Positions 1 to 7,134 of a DNA stretch of 33,282 bases are shown here, in pieces. Origin of the DNA: Chitinophagaceae bacterium (GTDB lineage Bacteria; Bacteroidota; Bacteroidia; Chitinophagales; Chitinophagaceae); NCBI GenBank assembly GCA_013696395.1, contig JACCYQ010000007.1:1-33282 (forward strand), read 5' to 3'. Position 1 is the stretch's first letter; every line of letters begins with the position of its first letter. The notes under the pieces are model-generated. The model searched no databases. It was not told the origin of the DNA and was given only the letters and a program-made list of their open reading frames with translations. A program made the translations under genes and the position numbers.

Positions 1-350
1 ACTTTTTTATTATTGGATGATTGCGTTCCAAAAGAGGTGTCAGCATAATTATCAACAACTGTTTGAATCCAGAAATTATCAGCTATAGAAAAATTTAGAA
101 AACCTTTTATCAAATTGTAACCGGTAAATAGTTCAGGGTGTGCCTTTATTAAATAATCGCCGATTTCTTTTCCCAATTCATCGGGTGATTTTTTCAATAA
201 TTTGATAAATGAAAATAAAACCAAGGTATAATCACCCTCAAATTCTGGTTTGGTGGTATTGATGGTCAGCTCCTTTTCAGTGAACGACTGACCATATAAG
301 TTTTCAAGTGCGGAAACAAATAAAGGCTTTAACTGGTTTACAAGAGACAT
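1..350 (-). CDS. argS: Arginyl-tRNA synthetase, N-terminal part (cut by window edge)
   Basis: Reading the minus strand from an ATG at 348-350 gives an open frame of 116 codons that runs off the left edge. It starts MSLVNQLKPLFVSALENLYG and continues through INTTKPEFEGDYTLVLFSF, ELGKEIGDYL and IKGFLNFSI. These match the N-terminal additional domain of bacterial class I ArgRS, which contacts the tRNA D-loop; the catalytic HIGH and KMSKS regions would lie outside the window. The enzyme charges tRNA-Arg in the cytoplasm. A near-consensus -7 element (TAAATTCG, minus strand of 373-380) lies about 20 bases upstream of the start and there is no Shine-Dalgarno sequence. The gene is divergent from the GtrA-like gene. 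The identification rests only on the N-terminal domain, but the motif run is distinctive. Confidence 0.9.
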   Translation of the reverse strand, partial: MSLVNQLKPLFVSALENLYGQSFTEKELTINTTKPEFEGDYTLVLFSFIKLLKKSPDELGKEIGDYLIKAHPELFTGYNLIKGFLNFSIADNFWIQTVVDNYADTSFGTQSSNNKK

Positions 351-490
351 GTAATGTTTTTTATTTTGGGTGCGAATTTAACTTTAAACCTTTGAATTCT
401 ATGAATCTGAAAAGAAGATGTCCTTTAATTTGTTTGATTTCGATTCTCATTTGCAGACCAATTTTATATTTTCCACTACATTTCATCTTT

Positions 491-498
491 TATCTTTG
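491..498 (+). promoter_or_regulatory. Promoter -7 element of the GtrA-like gene
   Basis: TATCTTTG is an exact match to the Bacteroidota -7 consensus TAnnTTTG. It ends 9 bases before the ATG at 508, which predicts a 5' leader of only about 5 nt. No convincing -33 TTTG is visible. Confidence 0.65.
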
Positions 499-507
499 CG
501 GGCTTAC

Positions 508-1026
508 ATGAATAAAAATATCCAACAGGTAAGTAATGTTATTAACCGGGTGATAGATTTTTTTTACCCACCCTTCCGCCCATTTTTTAACAGGCAAACT
601 TTCGGTTATGCAGCTTGTGGCGGAGGTAATACCATGCTGGATATATTTCTTTATTTTATTGCTTTTCATTTTATATTAAATAAGGAAATTCTTTATACTC
701 CCGTAGTTGCTATCAGTCCGCATATTGCCGCTTTTTTAATTTCATTTCTTATCACTTTTCCTTTGGGTTTCTTTTTATCCAAGTACGTAGTGTTTTCTGA
801 ATCTGATTTAAGGGGCCGGGTGCAGCTAATCAGGTATTTTAGTTTGGTGCTGGCTTGCCTATTATTGAATTATATATTCATTAAATTTTTTGTTGAATAC
901 ATGGGAATATTTCCTACCCCCGCCAAAATATTCACTACGTTTTTTGTAGTTGCCTTTAGTTACCTGAGCCAGAAACATTTTACTTTCCGGGTTAGCAAAG
1001 TTGCTTCACAGGCTGAACCCGATTGA
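508..1026 (+). CDS. GtrA-like integral membrane protein
   Basis: A 172-aa protein with about four membrane segments (roughly residues 32-55, 72-95, 107-127 and 140-155) and a basic, aromatic C-terminal end (SYLSQKHFTFRVSK). This is the layout of the GtrA/DPMS-associated family, whose members are thought to help flip undecaprenyl- or polyprenyl-linked sugars across the inner membrane during surface glycan modification. The frame is open from 418, but the ATG at 508 is preferred: it sits just after an exact TAnnTTTG element, and residues from the upstream portion look like untranslated sequence. No glycosyltransferase partner lies next to it, so its substrate cannot be deduced. The 3' end overlaps the convergent DUF4403 gene by 21 bases. 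Confidence 0.75.
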   Translation: MNKNIQQVSNVINRVIDFFYPPFRPFFNRQTFGYAACGGGNTMLDIFLYFIAFHFILNKEILYTPVVAISPHIAAFLISFLITFPLGFFLSKYVVFSESDLRGRVQLIRYFSLVLACLLLNYIFIKFFVEYMGIFPTPAKIFTTFFVVAFSYLSQKHFTFRVSKVASQAEPD

Positions 1027-2433
1027 TTCAACTTTTATCGTCAGATCACCACTGATATTACTGCGGATCACCAGGTTGTCTTTGAGTGGATAAAGTCCCA
1101 ATAACACTAGCTGGTTCATTTTTCCATAGCTTTTAATGCCGGGCATAATTTCCCTGTTCAATTGCTGGTTCATCGTGATCATGGAGGAATCAATAAGCGA
1201 ACCCAGGTCAAAACGGGAATACTGCTGTATTTCATTCAATATTTTTTTATTGAATAACCAGCCGGCAGATTTTACCAATAAATCTTTTGTGCGGATATCA
1301 AAGTCAAGTTGAGCAAACTGCATGATCCTTTCACTTGCATCATAAACAGGTTTTCCTGTCAGGTAAATGGTGCCTTTATCAGAGCCTTCGAAATCCAGGC
1401 GAATGACCAGTTTTTCATTGTCCTGCCCAATGAGTTGAATATTTTTTACAATAAATATTTTTTTAACCGGTCCCTTGTCAAATTCATATTGCTGATCCTT
1501 GAGTTGGGTTGTAAGAATGTTGCTTAGTGAATCATAATTTAAAACCGCATCCAGGAAAATATTAAACCCTGTATTTGTTTTAAAGGGTGCAAGCATGGGC
1601 AGCGCTTTGGATGTTTCTCCAGGTTTATCCAGCCGGATAACTGGCCGCGCAGAAAGTCCCAAAAACAAATTCAGTGAATCATTGCGGGCAAATAAATTAT
1701 TAAGCCTGAATTGTTGCGGATTAACCTGCAACCAACCCAGTCCGGCAAGATTAATGGGCTGATTAAGCTGGTTCCATATTTCTCTGAAACGAGGAGCCAG
1801 GTCCACCGTTCCGAAAGAATCTTCTATTGCTTTTTTTGCCAGGTCAAGTTCTTCTTTTAAACTACTCATAACCGTTTTGGTTATATCCTGGCCCCAAAAG
1901 CAAATAGTGCATTTATCAATAGCTACCGGTTCCATCCGTTCAATATTCAATTTTACCTTATAATCATTCATAAAAGCAATGGAATTATTGAAACTGACAT
2001 TCACCCGCCGTTCACCTTCTTCAAAGCCACAACTACAGGGTGGCGTCCAGGGCGAAAGGATTGTGCCTCCCACACAAGCACGGGTAGAGCCGATCATTTG
2101 ATAATTTCCGGTAAACCCGAGCGAAAGGCTTAACCCGGATGCCCGAAATTGCAAAGGGCCACGCCTAAACCTGTATTTATACCTGGTAGCGCAATCCGGC
2201 TGAATCCATTCATTGGGCCAGTTTGGTGAATTGAATTCTTTATCAATACTCTTTTCCGCCATCGCATATACCGGGAGAAGGTTTACCTGGATAGGAATGT
2301 TAAACTCAGAAGATGGTAAGGAATCCAGTTTGAAATATGAATCACCCAGGACTGGTTTTTCAGGCACCAGTTTTTTGGAGCAGGCAAATAATGTAATTAC
2401 AGGGATCAGGATAAGCCATCGTTTTTTCATCAT
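1006..2433 (-). CDS. DUF4403 family lipoprotein
   Basis: A 475-aa predicted lipoprotein when read from the ATG at 2431-2433 (a second ATG follows immediately). The N-terminus is MMKKRWLILIPVITLFACSKK, a signal peptide with lipobox LFAC and Cys18 as the lipidation site, which is why the upstream part of the open frame (to 2640, overlapping dnaK) is rejected. The C-terminal half carries RLDFEGSDKGTIYLTGKPVYD and FDIRTKDLLVKSAGWLFNKK, characteristic of DUF4403, a Bacteroidota-rich family of unknown function that resembles lipid-binding tubular folds. Paired cysteines occur in PCSCGFE and CTICFWG. It is expected to be anchored in the periplasm or outer membrane. It is divergent from dnaK and convergent with the GtrA-like gene. 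Confidence 0.82.
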   Translation of the reverse strand: MMKKRWLILIPVITLFACSKKLVPEKPVLGDSYFKLDSLPSSEFNIPIQVNLLPVYAMAEKSIDKEFNSPNWPNEWIQPDCATRYKYRFRRGPLQFRASGLSLSLGFTGNYQMIGSTRACVGGTILSPWTPPCSCGFEEGERRVNVSFNNSIAFMNDYKVKLNIERMEPVAIDKCTICFWGQDITKTVMSSLKEELDLAKKAIEDSFGTVDLAPRFREIWNQLNQPINLAGLGWLQVNPQQFRLNNLFARNDSLNLFLGLSARPVIRLDKPGETSKALPMLAPFKTNTGFNIFLDAVLNYDSLSNILTTQLKDQQYEFDKGPVKKIFIVKNIQLIGQDNEKLVIRLDFEGSDKGTIYLTGKPVYDASERIMQFAQLDFDIRTKDLLVKSAGWLFNKKILNEIQQYSRFDLGSLIDSSMITMNQQLNREIMPGIKSYGKMNQLVLLGLYPLKDNLVIRSNISGDLTIKVESIGFSL

Positions 2434-2606
2434 GCCTTTGAATCTTTGAATGATAAAAATAAGTGCTGAAAAGGAAAAGCTTTGTGAAGAATGTAATGTG
2501 ATTTGATAATTAGAATAATATCTGCTTAATCCCTGCCATTTTTTCATTATGATCTTCAACGGCATAATCATTGTAAAACTTATGGAAACAATTAAATTTT
2601 TCAATA

Positions 2607-4520
2607 ATGGGAAAAATAATAGGAATAGATTTAGGAACAACCAATAGTTGTGTTGCAGTAATGGAAGGAAATGAGCCAGTAGTCATTGCAAATGATGAAG
2701 GACGTCGTACAACCCCGTCTGTAGTGGCTTTTTTGAAGAATGGCGAACGCAAAGTAGGTGATCCTGCAAAACGTCAGGCTATCACAAATCCAATTCATAC
2801 TATAAGTAGTGTAAAACGTTTTATGGGCAGGCGTCATGATGAGGTATCAGAGGAAATGAGCCATTGGAGCTATAAAATTGTAAAAGGTGACAATAATACC
2901 GTTCGTATTGACATTGATGGCAGGTTATATACACCACAGGAAATTTCTGCAATGATCTTGCAGAAAATGAAAAAAACCGCTGAAGATTACCTGGGCCAGG
3001 AAATAAATGAAGCCGTAATCACCGTTCCTGCCTATTTTAATGATGCCCAAAGGCAGGCGACAAAAGAAGCTGGTGAAATTGCCGGTTTAAATGTGCGTCG
3101 TATTGTAAACGAGCCCACAGCTGCCGCATTAGCTTATGGCTTGGATAAAAAACATCATGATTCTAAAATCGCGGTTTTTGACCTTGGTGGTGGAACATTT
3201 GATATTTCAATACTGGAATTGGGTGAAGGTGTTTTTGAAGTGAAATCAACTAACGGTGATACACACCTTGGTGGTGATGACTTTGATAAAGTGATAATGG
3301 ATTGGCTGGCAGAAGAATTTAAAAAGGAAGAAAATGTAGACTTGCGCAAAGATCCTATGGCCTTGCAGCGTTTAAAAGAAGCGTCAGAAAAAGCAAAGAT
3401 AGAATTGAGCAGTTCTTCTGAAACAGAGATTAACCTGCCATACATTACGGCTATTGACGGTGTACCTAAGCATATGGTTAAAAAGCTTTCAAGAGCAAAG
3501 TTTGAGCAGTTGGCTGACAATTTATTTGCACGATGCCTGAAACCTTGTGAGCAGGCATTGAAAGATGCAAACCTGAAAGCCAGTGATATTGATGAAGTAA
3601 TCTTAGTAGGTGGTTCAACACGTATTCCAAAAGTTCAGGAGATAGTAGAAAAGTTTTTTGGCAGAAAGCCTAATAAAGGCGTTAACCCGGATGAAGTTGT
3701 TGCAGTAGGCGCGGCTATCCAGGGGGCAGTTTTAACTGGGGAAGTGAAAGATGTTTTATTGCTGGATGTTACACCATTATCATTGGGTATTGAAACATTG
3801 GGTGGTGTGATGACCCCATTGATTCCGTCTAATACGACCATTCCAACTAAAAAATCAGAAACTTTTTCAACAGCAAGTGATAATCAGCCTGGAGTACAAA
3901 TTCATGTATTGCAAGGTGAAAGATCTTTAGCAAAAGATAACAAGAGCCTTGGAATTTTTAACCTTGATGGTATTCCCCCGGCTCCAAGAGGTGTTCCCCA
4001 GGTTGAAGTAACTTTCGATATTGACGCCAATGGTTTGATACATGTAGCAGCTAAAGATAAAGGCACTGGTAAGGAGCAAAAAATTCATATTGAAGCAGGC
4101 AGTGGTTTAAGTAAGGAGGAAGTTGAAAAAATGAAAGCGGAAGCAAAAGCAAATGAAGAATCAGATAAAGAAGCAAAAGAAAAAATTGAAAAGATAAACC
4201 AGGCTGATAGTTTAATATTTCAGACTGAAAAGCAGATCAAAGAGTATGGAGATAAAATTAGTGCAGATAAAAAAGCGCCAATTGAAGCAGCATTGCAGAA
4301 ATTAAAAGATGCGCATAAATCCCAGGATATCCCACAGATTGATGCTGCCATGGCAGAAATGAATACGGCATGGACTGCGGCCAGCGAAGAAATATATAAA
4401 GCATCGCAGCAAGGTGAGACAGCTAACGCACAACCACAACCGGGAGAAGATGAGCAGCCACAAACGGAGAATGCCACCGGAGATAATGTTACAGATGCAG
4501 AATTTGAAGAAGTAAAATAG
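2607..4520 (+). CDS. dnaK: Chaperone protein DnaK (Hsp70)
   Basis: A 637-aa full-length Hsp70. The ATPase domain begins [15 protein letters not shown] (phosphate-1 loop), has DLGGGTFD at about residues 192-199 (phosphate-2) and [10 protein letters not shown] from about 334 (adenosine loop). The substrate-binding domain follows ([14 protein letters not shown], then [15 protein letters not shown]), then the helical lid and a glutamine-rich linker ending in DAEFEEVK, the usual DnaK tail. It uses ATP cycles with DnaJ and GrpE to fold and rescue proteins. Neither dnaJ nor grpE is adjacent; it appears to be a single-gene unit with a strong terminator immediately downstream. No SD sequence precedes the ATG. 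I saw no CIRCE operator or clear heat-shock promoter upstream. Confidence 0.99.
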   Translation: MGKIIGIDLGTTNSCVAVMEGNEPVVIANDEGRRTTPSVVAFLKNGERKVGDPAKRQAITNPIHTISSVKRFMGRRHDEVSEEMSHWSYKIVKGDNNTVRIDIDGRLYTPQEISAMILQKMKKTAEDYLGQEINEAVITVPAYFNDAQRQATKEAGEIAGLNVRRIVNEPTAAALAYGLDKKHHDSKIAVFDLGGGTFDISILELGEGVFEVKSTNGDTHLGGDDFDKVIMDWLAEEFKKEENVDLRKDPMALQRLKEASEKAKIELSSSSETEINLPYITAIDGVPKHMVKKLSRAKFEQLADNLFARCLKPCEQALKDANLKASDIDEVILVGGSTRIPKVQEIVEKFFGRKPNKGVNPDEVVAVGAAIQGAVLTGEVKDVLLLDVTPLSLGIETLGGVMTPLIPSNTTIPTKKSETFSTASDNQPGVQIHVLQGERSLAKDNKSLGIFNLDGIPPAPRGVPQVEVTFDIDANGLIHVAAKDKGTGKEQKIHIEAGSGLSKEEVEKMKAEAKANEESDKEAKEKIEKINQADSLIFQTEKQIKEYGDKISADKKAPIEAALQKLKDAHKSQDIPQIDAAMAEMNTAWTAASEEIYKASQQGETANAQPQPGEDEQPQTENATGDNVTDAEFEEVK

Positions 4521-4543
4521 AAATAGGAGTAACCTCAACAATA

Positions 4544-4571
4544 AAACCCGCAAATTAAATTGCGGGTTTTT
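4544..4571 (+). terminator. Intrinsic terminator of dnaK
   Basis: Ten-base-pair stem AAACCCGCAA/TTGCGGGTTT (4544-4553 with 4560-4569), loop ATTAAA, followed by a short T run. It lies 23 bases after the dnaK stop. Confidence 0.9.
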
Positions 4572-4632
4572 CATTTTAAAAAACGTTCAACCCTTAACTT
4601 TATGAGGTAAACAAAAACCACTCAATAGAAAA

Positions 4633-5094
4633 ATGAAAAGATTTTTAAAATTTGCAGTGATCAGCATGGGCTGCATTCTTCTTTATTTTCCTGTCAGTGC
4701 GCTTTCAGACATGAATGCTATTTCTCCTGAATTCCTCAGTGTAAACACCAGTAAAACTCATTCTTTTACATTAAATCAAATAATTGAACTTACTCCCAGG
4801 AAATATAAACTGGTCACTGGTAAAAAAATGAGCCTGGCTCAAAAAATAAGTTTAAAATATTTACAGCATTCAATAAATCGCAAATTAAAAAATGGTCAAC
4901 CGGTGGACCTTCAACAGGTAAACCAGGATATTGATGCCACAGATTTTAATTTCGTTGGTTTTTTGATGGGCTTATTCTTCAGCATTTTTGGAGTTTTGAT
5001 TGCTTACCTTATTGGTGAACGGAGCAAAATAAAGTGGTCATGGGTTGGTTTTGGATTCGGAGCTGTTATTCTTTTACTCATTTTAATACGTTAA
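4633..5094 (+). CDS. Small membrane protein with signal peptide, unknown function
   Basis: A 153-aa protein of no function known to me. It begins with a signal peptide (MKRFLKFAVISMGCILLYFPVSA), then an extracytoplasmic or linker region with a basic stretch (RKYKLVTGKKMSLAQKISLKYL), and ends in two membrane helices (about residues 109-130 and 136-152) separated by the short basic turn GERSKIKW. The layout, leader then lysine-rich helix then membrane hairpin, mirrors the Pmp3-domain protein encoded 44 bases downstream, although the hairpin itself is not a clear Pmp3 domain. The basic segment recalls small Bacteroidota envelope proteins that I cannot name. It follows the dnaK terminator, so it has its own transcription; TAACTTTA (4595-4602) is one mismatch from the -7 consensus. 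Confidence 0.75.
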   Translation: MKRFLKFAVISMGCILLYFPVSALSDMNAISPEFLSVNTSKTHSFTLNQIIELTPRKYKLVTGKKMSLAQKISLKYLQHSINRKLKNGQPVDLQQVNQDIDATDFNFVGFLMGLFFSIFGVLIAYLIGERSKIKWSWVGFGFGAVILLLILIR

Positions 5095-5138
5095 TCATTT
5101 AATAATCACTGATCTCTTAAAACAAAAAATCATCCATT

Positions 5139-5549
5139 ATGAAAAAGAAGGTACTTATTTTATCGTTGGTATCGGCATTATTACTACAGGGCACTGCAGG
5201 TTTTGCCGTATCCTTACCATCTTCAACACCTGTAAGCGCAAATTCTGAACCGGATCCTGCTGCAGTTAAAGCTGCGGTAGCGGAATTTAAAAGCTTATCA
5301 AAAAAAGAAAGAAAAGCCAGGATCAAATCAGTTAAAGCTGAATTGAAAAAGGCAAAATCTAACATGAACGCAGCACCTTCTACTAACACGCTGTTATTGG
5401 TGATCCTTGCTATTTTATTGCCACCATTGGCTGTTTACCTTCACCAGGGGGAGATCAATAGCAAATTCTGGATCGCTCTTTTATTAACCTTGTTGTTTTG
5501 GATTCCCGGTATAATTTATGCATTGGTTGTAATCCTGGGTGGTGCTTAA
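5139..5549 (+). CDS. YqaE/Pmp3-domain membrane protein with N-terminal leader
   Basis: A 136-aa protein. Residues 1-23 form a signal peptide or signal anchor, about 45-75 is a lysine-rich helical segment (FKSLSKKERKARIKSVKAEL), and about 85-136 is a Pmp3/YqaE domain: LLVILAILLPPLAVYLHQGE, then FWIALLLTLLFWIPGIIYAL. The PPLAV and WIPGIIYAL motifs are diagnostic. Stand-alone Pmp3 proteins are about 50 aa and affect membrane potential and salt tolerance in yeast and plants; the role of the long bacterial form is not established. It probably shares a transcript with the preceding small membrane protein (44-base gap) and is followed by a strong terminator. Confidence 0.87.
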   Translation: MKKKVLILSLVSALLLQGTAGFAVSLPSSTPVSANSEPDPAAVKAAVAEFKSLSKKERKARIKSVKAELKKAKSNMNAAPSTNTLLLVILAILLPPLAVYLHQGEINSKFWIALLLTLLFWIPGIIYALVVILGGA

Positions 5550-5570
5550 TAAGAAGAACAAATTTTGGAA

Positions 5571-5605
5571 AAAAAAATCCATTCAATTTGAATGGATTTT
5601 TTTTT
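5571..5605. terminator. Bidirectional intrinsic terminator
   Basis: Stem ATCCATTC (5577-5584) with GAATGGAT (5590-5597), loop AATTT, flanked by A runs on the left and T runs on the right. It can therefore end transcription of the Pmp3-domain gene from the left and of the 56-aa membrane protein gene from the right. Confidence 0.88.
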
Positions 5606-5618
5606 GAAGATAAATTTA

Positions 5619-5789
5619 TTATATAAGATCCATGGCAATTACGAACGAAGTACCCCAAAAAGGTATAATCAAAGTAAGCCATTCCCAATGAGTAATTATA
5701 GCTACAGCCAGGGCAACTGTTGAAATGAAAAATATTATCCAGGCAAGTGATCTATTCTTTTTTTTGTTAGCTGTTTGTTCTTGCGCCAT
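5619..5789 (-). CDS. Small two-helix membrane protein (56 aa), unknown function
   Basis: Minus strand, ATG at 5787-5789 and TAA at 5619-5621. The 56-aa product begins MAQEQTANKKKNRSLAWIIF, has one membrane helix at about residues 15-33 and a second at about 37-54, and ends IAMDLI. Three things support it as real: a hydrophobic two-helix layout with a basic N-terminal cytoplasmic tail, an exact -7 element (TATTTTTG, minus strand of 5803-5810) giving a leader of about 9 nt, and a bidirectional terminator placed just beyond its stop. It resembles the many small 2TM-type envelope proteins of Bacteroidota, but I cannot assign a family or function. Convergent with the Pmp3-domain gene. Confidence 0.75.
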   Translation of the reverse strand: MAQEQTANKKKNRSLAWIIFFISTVALAVAIITHWEWLTLIIPFWGTSFVIAMDLI

Positions 5790-5802
5790 TATATTTTTTT
5801 TG

Positions 5803-5810
5803 CAAAAATA
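5803..5810 (-). promoter_or_regulatory. Promoter -7 element of the 56-aa membrane protein
   Basis: Read on the minus strand this is TATTTTTG, an exact TAnnTTTG, 13 bases before the ATG. It supports the reality of the short gene. Confidence 0.6.
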
Positions 5811-5865
5811 GGGGGGAATGAGTAAAACTAAAAATTACATGCATAAAGGATTAATTTGCGGGACC

Positions 5866-6213
5866 ATGGATATTGAAAATTTAAGAACACTCTGCCTGCA
5901 TTTACCCGGCGTTACAGAGGATGTAAAATGGGATAATGACCTGGTTTTTTCAGTGGCCAATAAAATGTTTTGTGCTGCTTCATTAGAGCCACCTTTTAGG
6001 ATTTCTTTTAAAGTAACTGATGAAGAGTTTGAACTATTAACGGACAGGGAAGGTTTTATGCCAGCACCTTACCTGGCAAGAGCTAAATGGATAGCTGTAA
6101 CCGATCCGGTTAAATTAAGCCTGCAAGAATGGGAATATTATACGGAACAAAGTTATCAGTTGGTTAAGGCCCGCCTACCTAAAAAAACAAGGTTGTCCCT
6201 TGGATTGGAATAA
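5866..6213 (+). CDS. MmcQ/YjbR family protein
   Basis: A 115-aa protein read from the ATG at 5866 (MDIENLRTLCLHLPGVTEDV). Features of the MmcQ/YjbR (CyaY-like fold) family are visible: LPGVTEDVKWDNDLVFSVANKMFC near the N-terminus, then FRISFKVTDEEF and the conserved GFMPAPYLARAKWIAV, and a final helix with YTEQSYQLVKARLPKK. Family members are small, single-domain proteins whose biochemical function is unproven, though a nucleic-acid-binding role is often suggested from the fold. The frame is open from 5818, but the later ATG gives the usual family length and lies 8 bases after TTAATTTG (5851-5858), one base from the -7 consensus. It is a single-gene unit. Confidence 0.85.
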   Translation: MDIENLRTLCLHLPGVTEDVKWDNDLVFSVANKMFCAASLEPPFRISFKVTDEEFELLTDREGFMPAPYLARAKWIAVTDPVKLSLQEWEYYTEQSYQLVKARLPKKTRLSLGLE

Positions 6214-6249
6214 GCTTGAAATCCATGATGTTTTTTTACCAAAAATAGC

Positions 6250-6257
6250 TACCTTTG
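6250..6257 (+). promoter_or_regulatory. Promoter -7 element of rpmI-rplT
   Basis: TACCTTTG, an exact TAnnTTTG. Using the spacing seen at rnpB, transcription would start near 6262, giving a leader of about 104 nt before rpmI. Confidence 0.6.
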
Positions 6258-6261
6258 CTGC

Positions 6262-6365
6262 CCGTTTAAAAAACGGTTCATTCCGAAAGGAATATTTCCT
6301 GAAAAGGCTCAATAAGTTTTTCCCGGTGGAAAACGCCTCAAGGGTGCACTCATAAAGCATTTAAA
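6262..6365 (+). promoter_or_regulatory. Structured 5' leader of rpmI-rplT (candidate autoregulatory RNA)
   Basis: Several hairpins occur in about 100 bases: CCGTTT/AAACGG (6262-6267 with 6271-6276); ATTCC-GAAA-GGAAT (6280-6293, a GNRA tetraloop); TTTTCC-CGGT-GGAAAA (6318-6333). The second hairpin competes with an alternative pairing GGAA/TTCC (6289-6292 with 6296-6299). In other bacteria this operon is controlled by L20 binding its own mRNA, so a similar role is plausible but inferred. The sequence does not obviously match the Bacillus or E. coli L20 leader. Confidence 0.5.
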
Positions 6366-6563
6366 ATGCCAAAAGTAAAAACAAACTCCAGCGCCAAAAA
6401 GCGTTTCAAAGTAACTGGTACTGGAAAAATCACTCACCAAAAAGCCTTTAAACGCCACATCCTTACCAAAAAAAGCAAAAAACGCAAGCGCGGTATGCGG
6501 ATAGATGGTATTGTTAGTAAAGCCAATCTTGATTTTGTAAAACGATTACTGAGATTAAAGTAA
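6366..6563 (+). CDS. rpmI: 50S ribosomal protein bL35
   Basis: A 65-aa, very basic protein beginning [20 protein letters not shown], with [20 protein letters not shown] in the middle; this is the standard bL35 sequence and length. It is a structural component of the large ribosomal subunit. It is followed 75 bases later by rplT, the usual partner. In most bacteria infC (IF3) sits directly upstream; here the upstream gene is a YjbR-family protein and infC is absent from the window, so rpmI-rplT has its own promoter and structured leader. No SD sequence precedes the ATG. Confidence 0.98.
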   Translation: MPKVKTNSSAKKRFKVTGTGKITHQKAFKRHILTKKSKKRKRGMRIDGIVSKANLDFVKRLLRLK

Positions 6564-6592
6564 TTCCTGGTGGATTACATCTGTAGATCAAC

Positions 6593-6606
6593 CTGCCACC
6601 TGGCAG
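6593..6606 (+). promoter_or_regulatory. Hairpin in the rpmI-rplT spacer
   Basis: Perfect five-base-pair stem CTGCC/GGCAG with loop ACCT, 32 bases before the rplT ATG, without a T run, so not a terminator. It may affect rplT translation or be a processing site; this is inference. Confidence 0.4.
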
Positions 6607-6638
6607 TTATTAAATTAAAATTCTAAAATAATTAAGAT

Positions 6639-6983
6639 ATGCCTCGTTCAGTAAATGCTGTTGCTTCTAAAGCTCGCAGAAAAAAAATATTAAAACAAGC
6701 CAAAGGCTTTTACGGTAAACGTAAAAACGTTTATACTGTAGCCAAAAACGTTGTTGAAAAAGGTATGACCTATATGTATGTAGGTCGTAAATTAAAGAAA
6801 AGAGAATACCGTGCATTATGGATTGCCCGTATTAACGCGGCCGTTCGTGAAGAGGGTATGAACTATTCACAATTCATCAACGCATTGAATAAAAAGGGTA
6901 TCACGCTGGACAGGAAGATGCTGGCAGATATAGCCATGAATAATCCAGAATCATTCAAAAATCTCATTGCACAGGTAAAATAA
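6639..6983 (+). CDS. rplT: 50S ribosomal protein bL20
   Basis: A 114-aa basic protein beginning [20 protein letters not shown], with [22 protein letters not shown] and the globular C-terminal part ([42 protein letters not shown]). These are hallmark bL20 motifs and the length is typical. bL20 binds 23S rRNA early in large-subunit assembly and, in several phyla, also represses its own operon by binding the mRNA. The structured leader ahead of rpmI and the spacer hairpin are possible targets. A terminator follows 20 bases after the stop, closing the two-gene operon. Confidence 0.99.
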   Translation: MPRSVNAVASKARRKKILKQAKGFYGKRKNVYTVAKNVVEKGMTYMYVGRKLKKREYRALWIARINAAVREEGMNYSQFINALNKKGITLDRKMLADIAMNNPESFKNLIAQVK

Positions 6984-7003
6984 TTGCCAGTGATTTTCAT
7001 AGT

Positions 7004-7036
7004 AAACCGGGTCAAATTTTTGCCCCGGTTTTTTTT
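7004..7036 (+). terminator. Intrinsic terminator of rpmI-rplT
   Basis: Stem AACCGGG (7005-7011) with CCCGGTT (7024-7030) followed by eight T residues. Confidence 0.88.
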
Positions 7037-7085
7037 ATGTAATAATGCGGGTTGTAAATTTTTCGTTTCTAATTTATCAAACCTT

Positions 7086-7093
7086 TACTTTTG
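7086..7093 (+). promoter_or_regulatory. Promoter -7 element of the decarboxylase gene
   Basis: TACTTTTG, an exact TAnnTTTG, giving a predicted leader of about 37 nt before the ATG at 7135. Confidence 0.6.
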
Positions 7094-7134
7094 TTCCGTA
7101 ATTTTTTTTTACCAGAAAATCTTTCAAATTTTAA

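Noticed and set aside
2434-2640. N-terminal extension of the DUF4403 frame back to 2640, overlapping dnaK
   Set aside because: The lipoprotein signal peptide begins at 2433; the extension would bury it and cover the dnaK start.
3155-3520. Long antisense open frame (121 codons) within dnaK, with others at 3635-3841 and 4220-4477
   Set aside because: Antisense shadows of a highly conserved gene; no family resemblance or promoter.
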